A DNA stretch of 64,000 bases from Leuconostoc citreum. GTDB taxonomy: Bacteria; Bacillota; Bacilli; Lactobacillales; Lactobacillaceae. The translations under genes were made by a program, and so were the position numbers. The notes below the pieces were generated by a model. It ran no database searches and was not told the DNA's origin. It worked only from the letters and a program-made list of their open reading frames with translations. The stretch lies in contig NZ_PUFH01000006.1 in the NCBI RefSeq assembly GCF_004354555.1, positions 1-64,000 on the forward strand, given 5' to 3'. This document shows positions 8,081-17,397 of the stretch, piece by piece; positions within the stretch are counted from its first letter, which is position 1; each line of letters opens with the position of its first letter.

Positions 8081-9415
8081 ATGAACGACTCACTTAAAAA
8101 CATTGCTTCAGTGCTTCAGGCTAATTCGCAAGGGGACGCCGATATTACTGGTGTTGCCTTTGACTCTAGACAAGTTAAGATAGGTGATTTATTTGTAGCC
8201 CTCGTGTCAGAACATGATGGTCATCTTTATATACAACAAGCTTTGGCTAACGGTGCTGTGGCAGTGCTAGTTGATGATCAGCATGCTATAACACCAGATA
8301 TACCAGCTATTATTGTGCCAGATACATTATTAGCTTTACAACGATTAGGACAATATCGTCGTGAAATGGTTAATCCAAAGGTTATTGCTATTACGGGGTC
8401 CAACGGCAAGACAACGACAAAAGACATGACTGCGGCTATTTTGTCGACGAAATTTAAAACATTTAAGACACCTGAAAATTATAATAACGAAATTGGTGTG
8501 CCTATGACGTTATTGTCTATGCCAGATGACACAGAAGTATTGGTTGTAGAATTAGGCATGGACCGCCCTGGGCAACTAACGGTATTATCACACTTGGTCA
8601 TGCCAGATATTGCGATTATTACAATGATTGGTGAAGCACATATTGAATTTTTTCAGACAAGAGATAACATTGCCCGTGCTAAATTAGAAATTACACAGGG
8701 ACTTAAATCTGATGGTATTTTACTTGTGCCATTTGATGAGCCCTTGTTGACGCAAGCAGCTGTTAAAAGTGATAGGCAGTACTTTGGCGAAAAAGTATCG
8801 GCCATTCAAGCCTTGGCTACTGTCACAACATTTACATTTGAACAACAAAAATTTGCAATTCCTGTCATGGGTAGGTATAATGTTATGAATGCGCTCGCAG
8901 CGATTTCAGCGGGTAAGCTACTATCTATTGATTTAAAACATGCCGCCTTGGCATTAAAAAACTTTGATTTGACGAAAAATCGAACTGAAAGATTAGTGAC
9001 ATCACAAGGCGTTGTTTTAATTAGTGATGTCTATAATGCTAATCCAACAGCTGTTGCTGCTGTATTATCAACCTTAAAGTCACTTCCTGCTCGGCGAAAG
9101 TATGTTGTGTTAGGCGATATGCTAGAATTGGGAACACAAGCAAATCATCTTCACGCTGAATTGGGACCAAAAATACTCGATACAGATGTTGACGGTGTAT
9201 ACTTAGTAGGATCATTATTTAATCAAAATACCGCACCACTTTTAATGTCAAAAATGGGTGTGGAAAGGGTGCATTTGTATCAAACGGATCAGCTCAAGCA
9301 ATTGGCTTCAGATTTATTGGCTATCAGTCAGCCCGGTGACGTTATTTTGCTAAAAGCCAGCCATGGGATTCATTTAGAAGAAGTTGTTCAGCAGCTCACA
9401 TCTGAACAACCTTAG
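8081..9415 (+). CDS. murF: UDP-N-acetylmuramoyl-tripeptide--D-alanyl-D-alanine ligase
   Basis: MurF adds the terminal dipeptide or depsipeptide to the UDP-MurNAc-tripeptide in the cytoplasm. The 444 residues show the three Mur-ligase domains: an N-terminal UDP-binding part (GVAFDSRQVKIGDLFVAL), the ATP-binding centre with the P-loop GSNGKTTT (Lys110), YNNEIGVPMTLL and a metal-binding region with GEAHIEFF, and the C-terminal fold (VYNANPTA). Leuconostoc is intrinsically vancomycin resistant because its precursors end in D-Ala-D-Lac. If the genus call is right, this MurF must accept that depsipeptide. No residue I can see proves it. A GGAG ribosome binding site precedes the ATG, and ddl is not adjacent. 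Confidence 0.95.
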   Translation: MNDSLKNIASVLQANSQGDADITGVAFDSRQVKIGDLFVALVSEHDGHLYIQQALANGAVAVLVDDQHAITPDIPAIIVPDTLLALQRLGQYRREMVNPKVIAITGSNGKTTTKDMTAAILSTKFKTFKTPENYNNEIGVPMTLLSMPDDTEVLVVELGMDRPGQLTVLSHLVMPDIAIITMIGEAHIEFFQTRDNIARAKLEITQGLKSDGILLVPFDEPLLTQAAVKSDRQYFGEKVSAIQALATVTTFTFEQQKFAIPVMGRYNVMNALAAISAGKLLSIDLKHAALALKNFDLTKNRTERLVTSQGVVLISDVYNANPTAVAAVLSTLKSLPARRKYVVLGDMLELGTQANHLHAELGPKILDTDVDGVYLVGSLFNQNTAPLLMSKMGVERVHLYQTDQLKQLASDLLAISQPGDVILLKASHGIHLEEVVQQLTSEQP

Positions 9416-9435
9416 TTGTCATTGGGGAAGCAGCA

Positions 9436-10572
9436 TTGAAACGTACACAACATCGTCAACTTAAATATTTTACGTGGCGTCATTTTCTGATTACTACGGT
9501 AATTATCCTAATCTTAGGCGTTGGTACTTGGGGATTCTATCAAGTTACCAAAATGCATGAAGCTGAGGCCGCACATCCAGAAACACAAGATGCGTTAGAT
9601 CAGATTGATCAAAATGTTTTTCTTGAAGACAATGATCACGCTGTATCGGCTAACCATCAACTTGAAAAAGCTGGTTTTACAGGTACTGCTTTGCTTGTGG
9701 AAAATAATCGTATCATTTTGCAAAAGGGTTACGGTTATGCGAATGAGGCAGAAGATCGGTTCAATAACCCGCAATCACTGTTCCAAATTGCCTCAATACA
9801 GAAAAGTTTTACGGCAACGTTGATTATGCAACAAGTTCAGCAGGGGAAGCTGAGTCTAGAAACACTGTTAGCAAGATATTACCCTAACGTACCTAATGCA
9901 AGGCGAATTACGATTAAGCAGTTATTGACGATGACTAGTGGTTTATCACAAACAGGCGAAGATCAAAACGTTATCTCTGAGTTAGATAATGTTAACTTCG
10001 ATGCCAGCCATGTTAAGCTGTTACCATCAAATCGGTGGACGTATCAAGCTATTAATTTTCGTTTATTAGCTGGCATTTTAATGAAGATTACGCACCAAAG
10101 TTATTGGGAGCTATTTAACAATGTGTTTAATAAGCAGTATCATTTGAATATTGCTAACTATGAAAACTTTATGCATAGTGAGCATCGAACGATAGCTTAT
10201 CAAAATGGTAATATCGTCCCCGATAATCCGCGTCAGTACGCACGAGAAACGGGCACCGGCAATGTGGCAATGTCTGCGGGCATGCTATATCGTTATTATC
10301 GCTTGTTGATTGATCACAAGATTATTACTGTCTCACGTTTGCATGATATGTGGCAACCAGTTGTCGGAGAATCCTATTCAAGTGGCTTATATCATTGGGG
10401 TAAGTACAATAGTGGCCATGGCATATTGGATGGGTTTGAACCGACAATTGTTATAACAAATAATGGACGTAGTGCAGTTATTTTGTTAAGCAACAGCCGC
10501 GTAAGAGGGAAAAGCTGGCAACCGCTGGCAAAAGCACTATTTACACAAATGACAGCCATTAAAACACGTTAG
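9436..10572 (+). CDS. Membrane-anchored serine hydrolase, class C beta-lactamase/PBP-like
   Basis: A 378-residue protein starting at TTG after GGGGAAG. Residues about 15-37 form one transmembrane anchor, with the catalytic domain outside. The nucleophile motif is SIQK (Ser120, Lys123). The usual second motif Y-S/A-N reads YQA (Tyr203), so the Asn is missing. The third motif near GHGILDGF fits the H-x-G pattern. The family includes D,D-carboxypeptidases, esterases and teichoic-acid D-alanyl esterases such as FmtA. It follows murF by 20 bases, so a cell-wall or teichoic-acid role is plausible. The substrate cannot be read from sequence. In a cell with D-Ala-D-Lac stems a standard D,D-carboxypeptidase would have little substrate. 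Confidence 0.8.
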   Translation: MKRTQHRQLKYFTWRHFLITTVIILILGVGTWGFYQVTKMHEAEAAHPETQDALDQIDQNVFLEDNDHAVSANHQLEKAGFTGTALLVENNRIILQKGYGYANEAEDRFNNPQSLFQIASIQKSFTATLIMQQVQQGKLSLETLLARYYPNVPNARRITIKQLLTMTSGLSQTGEDQNVISELDNVNFDASHVKLLPSNRWTYQAINFRLLAGILMKITHQSYWELFNNVFNKQYHLNIANYENFMHSEHRTIAYQNGNIVPDNPRQYARETGTGNVAMSAGMLYRYYRLLIDHKIITVSRLHDMWQPVVGESYSSGLYHWGKYNSGHGILDGFEPTIVITNNGRSAVILLSNSRVRGKSWQPLAKALFTQMTAIKTR

Positions 10573-10610
10573 ATGGCTATAGGCGCTACAAAGCGCAGAG
10601 GAGAAAAATT

Positions 10611-12179
10611 TTGAAGTTTAGTGAATTAGGTTTGTCACAAGATATTTTGGATGCTATTGCAACACATGGCTATGTGGAAGCAACACCCATCCAAGAAAAA
10701 ACAATTCCGCTAACATTAGCGGGTAAAGATGTTATTGGACAAGCGCAAACAGGAACTGGAAAAACAGCTGCCTTCGGTTTGCCAATATTAGAACACATTG
10801 ATTTAAGTAATAAAAACATTCAAGCTTTAATTGTTTCACCTACACGTGAATTAGCAATTCAGACGGCTGAGGAACTTAAAAAATTAGGCCGTGATAAGCA
10901 CGTTGATGTGCAAGTTGTCTTTGGTGGTGCAGATATTCGTCGTCAAATTCAAAACTTGAAATCGCATCCACAAATTCTTGTCGGTACACCAGGCCGTTTG
11001 CTTGATCATATTAACCGTAAGACAGTTAAAATTGATAATGTTAAGACATTGGTGTTGGATGAAGCTGACGAGATGTTAAATATGGGATTCTTGGATGACA
11101 TTGAATCAATTATCAAGAACACACCAGCAGATCGTCAAACATTGCTATTCTCAGCAACAATGCCACCAGCTATTAAGCGTATTGGTGTCAAATTCATGAC
11201 TAATCCTGAGCATATTCAAATCGAAGCAAAAGAATTGACAACTGATTTAGTTGACCAGTATTTTGTACGTATGCGCGAGAATGAAAAGTTTGATACAATG
11301 ACACGCATCTTTGATGTACAAGCACCTAAGTTGGCGATTGTGTTCGGTCGTACCAAGCGTCGTGTTGAAGAATTATCACGTGGTCTAGAAGCACGTGGCT
11401 ATCGTGCAGCTGGCTTGCACGGTGATTTGACGCAACAAATGCGTTCACGCGTTTTGGCACAGTTTAAATCACACGAAATCAATATTCTGGTAGCAACTGA
11501 TGTTGCTGCACGTGGTTTGGATGTTAAGGATGTTACACATGTTTATAACTTTGATATTCCTCAAGATCCTGAATCATATGTTCACCGTATTGGCCGTACA
11601 GGTAGAGCTGGCGCTAAAGGCGTTTCAGTAACACTAGTTGCACCAAATGAAATGGATTACCTTCGCGCAGTTGAAGATCTTACCAAGAAACGTATGACAC
11701 CATTGGAGCCAGCTTCTTTGAAAGAAGCACGTATTGGTAAAATTAAAAATGCGGCAGATGAAGTGCATAATATTGTCAAAAAAACAGATGTTAGCGAAAT
11801 TCAAACAGAAGTTGATAAGTTGACAAACCAGTATTCTTCAGAAGAATTAGCGGCAGCACTTTTGTCATCTGTAGCAGATTTGGAAAAGCAGAATACACCA
11901 GTTGAAATTACCCGCGAACGGCCATTACCACGGCGTAGAAATGGTAGTGGGTCACGTAATGGTGGTGGCCGTGGTGGCGATCGTCGTGGCAATGGCGGTG
12001 GTTATCGTGGTGGTAATCGCAGTGGCGGCTCAAGAAACGGTGGTGGCAACCGTGAGCGTCGTGGTAACAGTGAACGTCGTTTTGGTGATTACAAGCGTCG
12101 TGATGGTCGTTCAAATGAGGGACGATCAAATAATTCATCACGCCAGCGTCGTGAATTCACTGTCCGTGAAAAAGATTAA
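10611..12179 (+). CDS. cshA: DEAD-box ATP-dependent RNA helicase
   Basis: A cytoplasmic RNA helicase of the CshA type, active in ribosome assembly, mRNA turnover and cold growth. It starts at TTG after a strong GAGGAGAA. Motifs in order: the Q-motif, AQTGTGKT (Lys51), PTRELA, TPGRLLDH, DEAD around residue 150, SATMP, then the second RecA domain with TDVAARGLDV and HRIGRTGRAG. The last ~75 residues are an Arg/Gly-rich RGG-like tail that should bind RNA without sequence specificity. CshA in relatives works with RNases of the degradosome, and rny and rnr lie later in this window. An imperfect terminator follows. Confidence 0.95.
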   Translation: MKFSELGLSQDILDAIATHGYVEATPIQEKTIPLTLAGKDVIGQAQTGTGKTAAFGLPILEHIDLSNKNIQALIVSPTRELAIQTAEELKKLGRDKHVDVQVVFGGADIRRQIQNLKSHPQILVGTPGRLLDHINRKTVKIDNVKTLVLDEADEMLNMGFLDDIESIIKNTPADRQTLLFSATMPPAIKRIGVKFMTNPEHIQIEAKELTTDLVDQYFVRMRENEKFDTMTRIFDVQAPKLAIVFGRTKRRVEELSRGLEARGYRAAGLHGDLTQQMRSRVLAQFKSHEINILVATDVAARGLDVKDVTHVYNFDIPQDPESYVHRIGRTGRAGAKGVSVTLVAPNEMDYLRAVEDLTKKRMTPLEPASLKEARIGKIKNAADEVHNIVKKTDVSEIQTEVDKLTNQYSSEELAAALLSSVADLEKQNTPVEITRERPLPRRRNGSGSRNGGGRGGDRRGNGGGYRGGNRSGGSRNGGGNRERRGNSERRFGDYKRRDGRSNEGRSNNSSRQRREFTVREKD

Positions 12180-12213
12180 CACTGAGCTATTTATAACTAC
12201 TTAGATAAAACGA

Positions 12214-12247
12214 TGAAACCGTCCAAACAAGCTGTTGGTCGGTTTTT
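12214..12247 (+). terminator. Probable cshA terminator
   Basis: GAAACCG-CCAA and GTTGG-CGGTTTTT form a hairpin with one internal mismatch, ending in five T. It lies inside a spurious upstream extension of the folC frame, which supports the later folC start. Confidence 0.65.
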
Positions 12248-12284
12248 CATTTCCCAGTACAATTGCACTTATTGGAGGATAGTC

Positions 12285-13466
12285 ATGAAGACAGTAGAAG
12301 ACGCGATTACCTTTATTCATAGCCGCCCAAAGGGTGGGCAAAAGGAATCTCTGCATCGTATGTTTACGCTCTTAAATGCATTAGATAATCCGCAAGAGCA
12401 ATTACCGCCGGCAATCCATGTGACTGGTACAAATGGTAAGGGATCAGTGTCTACAATGGCTAGTAACATTTTACGTGTTGCAGGTTATCGTACTGGTTTA
12501 TTTATTTCCCCTTATATTGTTAATTTTAGAGAGAGAATACAGATTAATAATCAGTGGATTGCCGAACAAGACTTACTAGAAGTGGCACAATTAGTAGAAA
12601 AAAAATTAATCACTGTGGATCAACAGTTGGCACCAGATGTGCCCACCGAATTTGAAGTTTTGACGGCAATTATGATGACCTATTTTGCTCGTGAAAAGTT
12701 AGATGCTTTGGTTATCGAAGTGGGTATTGGTGGTCAACTTGATTCGACAAATGTGATGCCAAACGCAACTGTTGCTGTCATCACAAGTGTTGGCCTAGAT
12801 CATCAAGCGCTGTTAGGTGATACCATCGCAGCAATCGCTGAGCAAAAAGCCGGAATAATTCATGATAATATGGCGGTTGTGATAGGTGAATTGCCAGAAG
12901 CAGCGCAATGGGTTATTGAAAAGCGATCAAAAAGGCCAATAATTCATGGACATTCTGGCCAATTTGAGCAAGGTCTACCTGGACAATATCAAGTACAAAA
13001 TACTGCCACTGCAGTGGCGGCAGTCAACGCTTTTGATGAGAGTATTACGGTTGAACAAATTCAAAATGGTCTGAAGCAAAGCCAGTTTGCTGCGCGTTTT
13101 GAGACAATTAGGCCAGGTATCATAATCGATGGCGCACACAATTACCAAGGGTTAATGCAATTAGTGACCGCCCTGAATACGGGAGAATATGAAAAGCAAA
13201 CGAAGACATTAATTATCGGCAGTCTGATGGATAAAAACGTTGTGTTAGCCTTCAGCGATATTTTGACACAAGCTAAATTTGATATTGTGCTGGTACCTTT
13301 TACTGGCCCTAACGGTAGACACAGCCTAAATATTTCATCAGTTGCTAAGCAATATGCCATCAAGACGGCTGATAGTTGGCAAACAGCTTTTCATGAAAGT
13401 CATAGTGATATGACAATTTTTACAGGTTCTTTATATTTTGTTAGTGAGGTGAGAAATCAACTATGA
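12285..13466 (+). CDS. folC: Bifunctional folylpolyglutamate synthase/dihydrofolate synthase
   Basis: A Mur-ligase-like enzyme that adds glutamate to folates, and to dihydropteroate if it is bifunctional. It has 393 residues from the ATG at 12285, which has TTGGAGG at 12272-12278. An in-frame ATG at 12213 is rejected because it lies in the cshA terminator. Motifs include HVTGTNGKGS (P-loop Lys52), the folate loop LFISPYIVNFRERI, VIEVGIGGQLDSTNV, SVGLDHQALLG with the metal ligand, AGII, and DGAHNYQGL in the C-terminal domain. Whether it also has dihydrofolate synthase activity depends on a de novo folate pathway that is not visible here. The gene overlaps the next one by four bases (ATGA). Confidence 0.93.
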   Translation: MKTVEDAITFIHSRPKGGQKESLHRMFTLLNALDNPQEQLPPAIHVTGTNGKGSVSTMASNILRVAGYRTGLFISPYIVNFRERIQINNQWIAEQDLLEVAQLVEKKLITVDQQLAPDVPTEFEVLTAIMMTYFAREKLDALVIEVGIGGQLDSTNVMPNATVAVITSVGLDHQALLGDTIAAIAEQKAGIIHDNMAVVIGELPEAAQWVIEKRSKRPIIHGHSGQFEQGLPGQYQVQNTATAVAAVNAFDESITVEQIQNGLKQSQFAARFETIRPGIIIDGAHNYQGLMQLVTALNTGEYEKQTKTLIIGSLMDKNVVLAFSDILTQAKFDIVLVPFTGPNGRHSLNISSVAKQYAIKTADSWQTAFHESHSDMTIFTGSLYFVSEVRNQL

Positions 13467-14866
13467 TGAGAATACAAACTGAAAAAAAATTATCCATTCG
13501 TTTAATATTGAGTGTGTTAGCAATCGGACTTTTAGGTTTTTCCGATATTATGTTGGAGACGGCTTTGAATGTTAGTTTCCCAGTGTTGATGAGAACCTTT
13601 AATGTGCCGTCAAGTACAGTGCAATGGTTAACATCTGGTGTTATTTTATTGACAAGTATGGTAGTTATATTGTCACCATGGTTGAAGAAGCGGTTTACCA
13701 ATCGTAGTCAATTTGTTGTAGCGACAGTCATATCGATTTTAGGGGTTTTAATTGACGCAGTCAGTAGTCATTTTGGTCTGACTTTGTTTGGCCGCTTGTT
13801 ACAAGGCATCGGTGGCGGTGTTGGCATGCCGCTGATGTACAATGTTATTTTTGAACAGGTACCTGAAAAAAAGCGCGGCACAATGGTTGGTTTGGGTTCA
13901 CTAATAATTTCTTTTGCGCCAGCTATTGGACCGGCTTTTGGCGGCTATTTAACGCAAAACTTCGGTTGGCGTACAGTGTTTTGGGTTGTGTTACCTGTTC
14001 AGATAGGGTCACTTATTTTAGGCTGGTTTACAATTAGACAAGTTTCAGAGGTCGTCCGAGAAAAATTGGATTTATTCGGCTGGTTACAATTAAGTTTGTT
14101 TTTTATATCAGGTATCTTCTTAATTGAACGACTTAGCACACATGGATTGATCAATGTGATTAGTGTTGTCTTGTTACTAGTAATGATTATTAGCTTGCTG
14201 AGTTACTTCAAACGATCAAAACGTATTACATATCCACTGATTGATCCGGCTATTTTTAAATTTAAGAGTTTTTCTTTGAGTGTTGCGGCGTCTTTTACGA
14301 CACAGGTCGCAAATTTAACATTTAATTATGCCATACCAATGGCGCTTCAAATTGTACTTTTGAAAAATTCACAAGTGGCTGGGCTGACGTTATTGCCTGG
14401 CGCACTGGGTTATGCTTTTATGGCTATTGTCTCTGGTAGACTTTACGATCGTTACGGGCCTAGATTGCCAATCGTCACTGGCATAACAATGATTATTGTT
14501 GGTGCAATGATGATGCTATTTTTACCATTAGGTGTTTTCAATATGACATTGAGCTTTATGGTAGTGCAACTTGGTGCCGGCTTTTGGTTTGGTAACAACA
14601 TGACACATGCAATCAGCCATGTACCGGTTGCGTACCAAAGTGCGGGAAATTCAATTTTTTCAGCAACCAATAACTATTCAGCAGCTGTCGGTATTGCACT
14701 TGCTGCTGGTGTGATGACTATTTTTCAAAACCACAATAGCACTTTGAACTATATGGCCAAAACAAGTCTTGGGACAACCTGGCTATTTGGGTTAGACATC
14801 ATTATTGTTATTGTGGCGGCAACACTATCGCTTAGGGCGTTAAGGGTTGTGAATAACAAGGCTTAA
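13463..14866 (+). CDS. MFS drug/organic-cation exporter, DHA2 (EmrB/QacA) type
   Basis: A 467-residue polytopic membrane protein with about 14 hydrophobic segments, matching the 14-TM DHA2 subgroup of proton-coupled exporters. The motif-A-like loop between TM2 and TM3 is degenerate (SPWLKKRFTNRSQF). The helix-5 motif C is recognisable as a glycine/proline-rich stretch (FAPAIGPAFGGYL). The first helix has LETALNV where many relatives have LDTTIVNV, keeping an acidic residue. The ATG overlaps the folC stop, implying translational coupling. The pairing with folC recurs in my memory of LAB genomes but has no evident functional logic. The substrate is unknown. Confidence 0.85.
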   Translation: MMRIQTEKKLSIRLILSVLAIGLLGFSDIMLETALNVSFPVLMRTFNVPSSTVQWLTSGVILLTSMVVILSPWLKKRFTNRSQFVVATVISILGVLIDAVSSHFGLTLFGRLLQGIGGGVGMPLMYNVIFEQVPEKKRGTMVGLGSLIISFAPAIGPAFGGYLTQNFGWRTVFWVVLPVQIGSLILGWFTIRQVSEVVREKLDLFGWLQLSLFFISGIFLIERLSTHGLINVISVVLLLVMIISLLSYFKRSKRITYPLIDPAIFKFKSFSLSVAASFTTQVANLTFNYAIPMALQIVLLKNSQVAGLTLLPGALGYAFMAIVSGRLYDRYGPRLPIVTGITMIIVGAMMMLFLPLGVFNMTLSFMVVQLGAGFWFGNNMTHAISHVPVAYQSAGNSIFSATNNYSAAVGIALAAGVMTIFQNHNSTLNYMAKTSLGTTWLFGLDIIIVIVAATLSLRALRVVNNKA

Positions 14867-14895
14867 TCACGTATCATTCTAGTAAGAGGTAGAAA

Positions 14896-15507
14896 ATGAT
14901 ATTAGATGATCAAGTCGAAAAATTTTATACATTGCTAGGATATGATGGGCGTAAGGGCGTTGATGACTTAAGACGGTTTTTCCCCCATGATTATGATTTG
15001 AATGAGATTGGGCATGATACGATGATGGATTTTATTGCGGATAATCCAACGTTACATGGCGCATTGCTCACCGGTATTGCGATTGGGCAGCAGGTGGCAG
15101 CGAGTATACGACCAGTATTATTAAATGCAAAATTTTCCGAAAATATTGGCCACTTTGCTCAGCAGAAATTAGGTCATTTTAAGCAAGAACAGTTGTGTGT
15201 GGCACTACTTGATGCCCAGTTAAATGTTATAGGTTGGGAAACGGTATTTATTGGTAGTTTAACCAGTGTCCAATCTTCACCACGTGAAATATTTCAGCGC
15301 GTCTTGATAGCAAACGCGTTAGGATTTATGATAATTCATAATCACCCGAGTGGGAATGTTATGCCATCGGATACCGATATCGCCTTTAGTCAACGGTTAA
15401 AGAAATTAGGTGATCAGATGGCGGTGCCAATGTTTGATTCTTTTGTTGTCACCTATGACAGCTACTGGAGTTTATCTGAAAATGCACAACTCAAGTGTCC
15501 TGCTTAA
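14896..15507 (+). CDS. RadC-like JAB/MPN-domain protein
   Basis: A 203-residue protein, within the size range of the RadC family. The JAMM metalloprotease-type motif is complete: Glu115, HNHPSG with His148 and His150, Ser158 and Asp161. A zinc ion should therefore be bound. The N-terminal half lacks a clear helix-hairpin-helix element, so it is a short or divergent RadC. The historical link to DNA repair rests on a misassigned mutant, and the biochemical role is unknown. The ribosome binding site AAGAGG fits the ATG. It lies between the MFS exporter and tgt with no terminator I trust on either side. Confidence 0.8.
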   Translation: MILDDQVEKFYTLLGYDGRKGVDDLRRFFPHDYDLNEIGHDTMMDFIADNPTLHGALLTGIAIGQQVAASIRPVLLNAKFSENIGHFAQQKLGHFKQEQLCVALLDAQLNVIGWETVFIGSLTSVQSSPREIFQRVLIANALGFMIIHNHPSGNVMPSDTDIAFSQRLKKLGDQMAVPMFDSFVVTYDSYWSLSENAQLKCPA

Positions 15508-15668
15508 TTAGATCATGATGATATGCCGCCTGCACAAGAACACGCTACTTTTTTTGTGCATCAAAAACTGGTAAAATAATATGGGTAAGTTTGATATCGA
15601 CATTGATAGAAAAGGAATAAGCTATTGCGCCGTTGCATAGTCAACGTCTTTAGCCTAACAGATAAAAC

Positions 15669-16886
15669 ATGGGACAAGAACATCCAGCAGTATGGTACGA
15701 ACACCTTCATACCGAAAAACATACAGGGGCACGTCGAGGGCGTATACATACGCCACATGGGACGTTTGAGACACCCATGTTTATGCCTGTCGGTACACAA
15801 GGTGCAGTCAAAGGTGTAGGTACACGAGCGTTAAAAGAAATTGGTTCGCAATTTATTTTGAGTAACACTTATCATTTATGGGTACGGCCAGGTGATGAAT
15901 TAATTGCCGAAGCTGGTGGCTTACATAAGTATATGGGCTGGGATCAAGCAATTCTAACGGATTCTGGTGGCTTTCAGGTTTTTTCTCTATCAGATGCACG
16001 AAAGCTAAAAGAAGAAGGCGTTACCTTCCAAAACCATGTTAATGGCGATAAAATGTTTTTATCACCAGAAGTGGCCATGCGTATTCAAAATAACTTGGGA
16101 TCTGACGTTATGATGCAGTTAGATGAGGCGATTCCGTATTTTGAAAGTTTCGATTATATTAAAGAATCAATGCAGCGCTCTTTACGGTGGGCTGATCGAG
16201 CACAAGTTGCGCATCGTAATCCTGAAAAACAAGCATTGTTTGGTATTGTGCAAGGCGCTGGATTCAAGGCACTCCGTACAGAATCGGCTAATGGCTTGGT
16301 GGGAATGGACCTACCAGGTTATGCCGTCGGTGGTCTATCTGTAGGGGAATCCAAACTGGAAATGAACCGTGTACTAGATTTCACTATGCCATTATTACCA
16401 GAAAATAAGCCACGTTATCTCATGGGGGTTGCTGCACCGGACTCACTGATTGACGGTGTAATTCGCGGTGTAGATATGTTTGACTCTGTGTTGCCTACTC
16501 GCATTGCACGTAAAGGGACCTTGATGACACGCTATGGCCGCGTTGTTATCAAGAATTCTAAGTACAAAAATGATTTTTCACCATTGGATCCTGATTTGAG
16601 CTACTATTCACCAAATCATATTCGACAAGCGCAATTCGGTAATCAAGCACAATTCGATAATCCAGACTACAATCCTTTCCAAAATTTGACACGTTCGTAT
16701 TTGCATCACTTGTTTAACGCTAACGAAATATTGGGTGCCCAACTAGCATCGCAACATAATTTACGTTTCTTGTTACAATTCATGGAAGATATGCGAACGG
16801 CCATCGAAAATGATGAATTACTTGAATTCCGAGCAAGAGTAATGGAAGAATACGGTTATAATAAGCCAAATGCGCGCTTATTTTAA
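15669..16886 (+). CDS. tgt: Queuine/preQ1 tRNA-guanine transglycosylase lacking zinc cysteines
   Basis: Exchanges guanine-34 for preQ1 in GUN-anticodon tRNAs, the entry step for queuosine. At 405 residues it is slightly longer than usual. The catalytic set is intact: [32 protein letters not shown] and the nucleophile in [11 protein letters not shown]. The zinc site is not. By alignment with my memory of the Zymomonas enzyme (C318, C320, C323, H349) the ligands are Pro332, Tyr334, Phe337 and His363, with identical 31-residue spacing. The whole protein has no cysteine. The ATG is the only possible start because an in-frame stop lies just before it, yet no good ribosome binding site precedes it. 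Confidence 0.93.
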   Translation: MGQEHPAVWYEHLHTEKHTGARRGRIHTPHGTFETPMFMPVGTQGAVKGVGTRALKEIGSQFILSNTYHLWVRPGDELIAEAGGLHKYMGWDQAILTDSGGFQVFSLSDARKLKEEGVTFQNHVNGDKMFLSPEVAMRIQNNLGSDVMMQLDEAIPYFESFDYIKESMQRSLRWADRAQVAHRNPEKQALFGIVQGAGFKALRTESANGLVGMDLPGYAVGGLSVGESKLEMNRVLDFTMPLLPENKPRYLMGVAAPDSLIDGVIRGVDMFDSVLPTRIARKGTLMTRYGRVVIKNSKYKNDFSPLDPDLSYYSPNHIRQAQFGNQAQFDNPDYNPFQNLTRSYLHHLFNANEILGAQLASQHNLRFLLQFMEDMRTAIENDELLEFRARVMEEYGYNKPNARLF

Positions 16887-16974
16887 GACAATTATTGTGT
16901 ATTGTTTGGTATAATTAAGTTATACTGTTTACACAACAATGAATCGTATCAGTTAAGAAAGTAGGAAATATTAT

Positions 16975-17346
16975 ATGAATTTAAGTTTGATTCTCCCATT
17001 AATTTTGATTGTTGGTATGTTTTGGTTTATGAGCCGCCAACAAAAAAAGCAACGTGCAGCGCAAGAGGAACGTCAAAGTAACCTAGTAAAAGGCACAAAG
17101 ATTATAACAATTGGTGGTTTGCATGCGGTTGTAGATAGTGTTGATCAAGTTGCAAAGACAGTTGATCTAGATGCAGAAGGTGTCATCTTAACATTTGATA
17201 TGGCAGCTATTCGTACAATCGTACCTGAAGCACCAAAGGCAGAACCAACAGTTGCAGTCGAAGATTTGAAGCCTATTGCTAAAGATGAAACTGCAGATGC
17301 AAAAGAAAATATTACATCTGAAACTGATAAGCCTTCAGATAAATAA
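16975..17346 (+). CDS. yajC: Preprotein translocase accessory subunit YajC
   Basis: A 123-residue single-span membrane protein associated with SecDF/YidC. The N-terminal ~20 residues form the membrane helix (LILPLILIVGMFWFM). The family signature SRQQKKQRAAQEER and a small beta domain follow (KIITIGGLHAVV, then a TFDMAAIRTIV segment). The last ~40 residues are an acidic, low-complexity tail longer than in most relatives. It follows tgt as in many bacteria (tgt-yajC), and an intrinsic terminator lies right after the stop. Confidence 0.95.
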   Translation: MNLSLILPLILIVGMFWFMSRQQKKQRAAQEERQSNLVKGTKIITIGGLHAVVDSVDQVAKTVDLDAEGVILTFDMAAIRTIVPEAPKAEPTVAVEDLKPIAKDETADAKENITSETDKPSDK

Positions 17347-17356
17347 GCGGTATAAT

Positions 17357-17380
17357 AAAGAGAGCAATAGCTCTCTTTTT
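17357..17380 (+). terminator. yajC terminator
   Basis: AAAGAGAGC (17357-17365) pairs with GCTCTCTTT (17370-17378), followed by more T. Confidence 0.8.
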
Positions 17381-17397
17381 TGAATGGAAATTACTAA

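Noticed and set aside
11902-12204. Val-rich + strand ORF of 100 codons at the end of cshA
   Set aside because: It is a frame-shifted reading of the Gly/Arg repeat tail of CshA. The low complexity comes from the repeated GGT/CGT codons.
15625-15819. TTG-started ORF with a better ribosome binding site overlapping the tgt start
   Set aside because: AAAGGA precedes TTG 15625, but the frame continues over the conserved Tgt N-terminus in another phase and matches nothing. It may still affect tgt translation.
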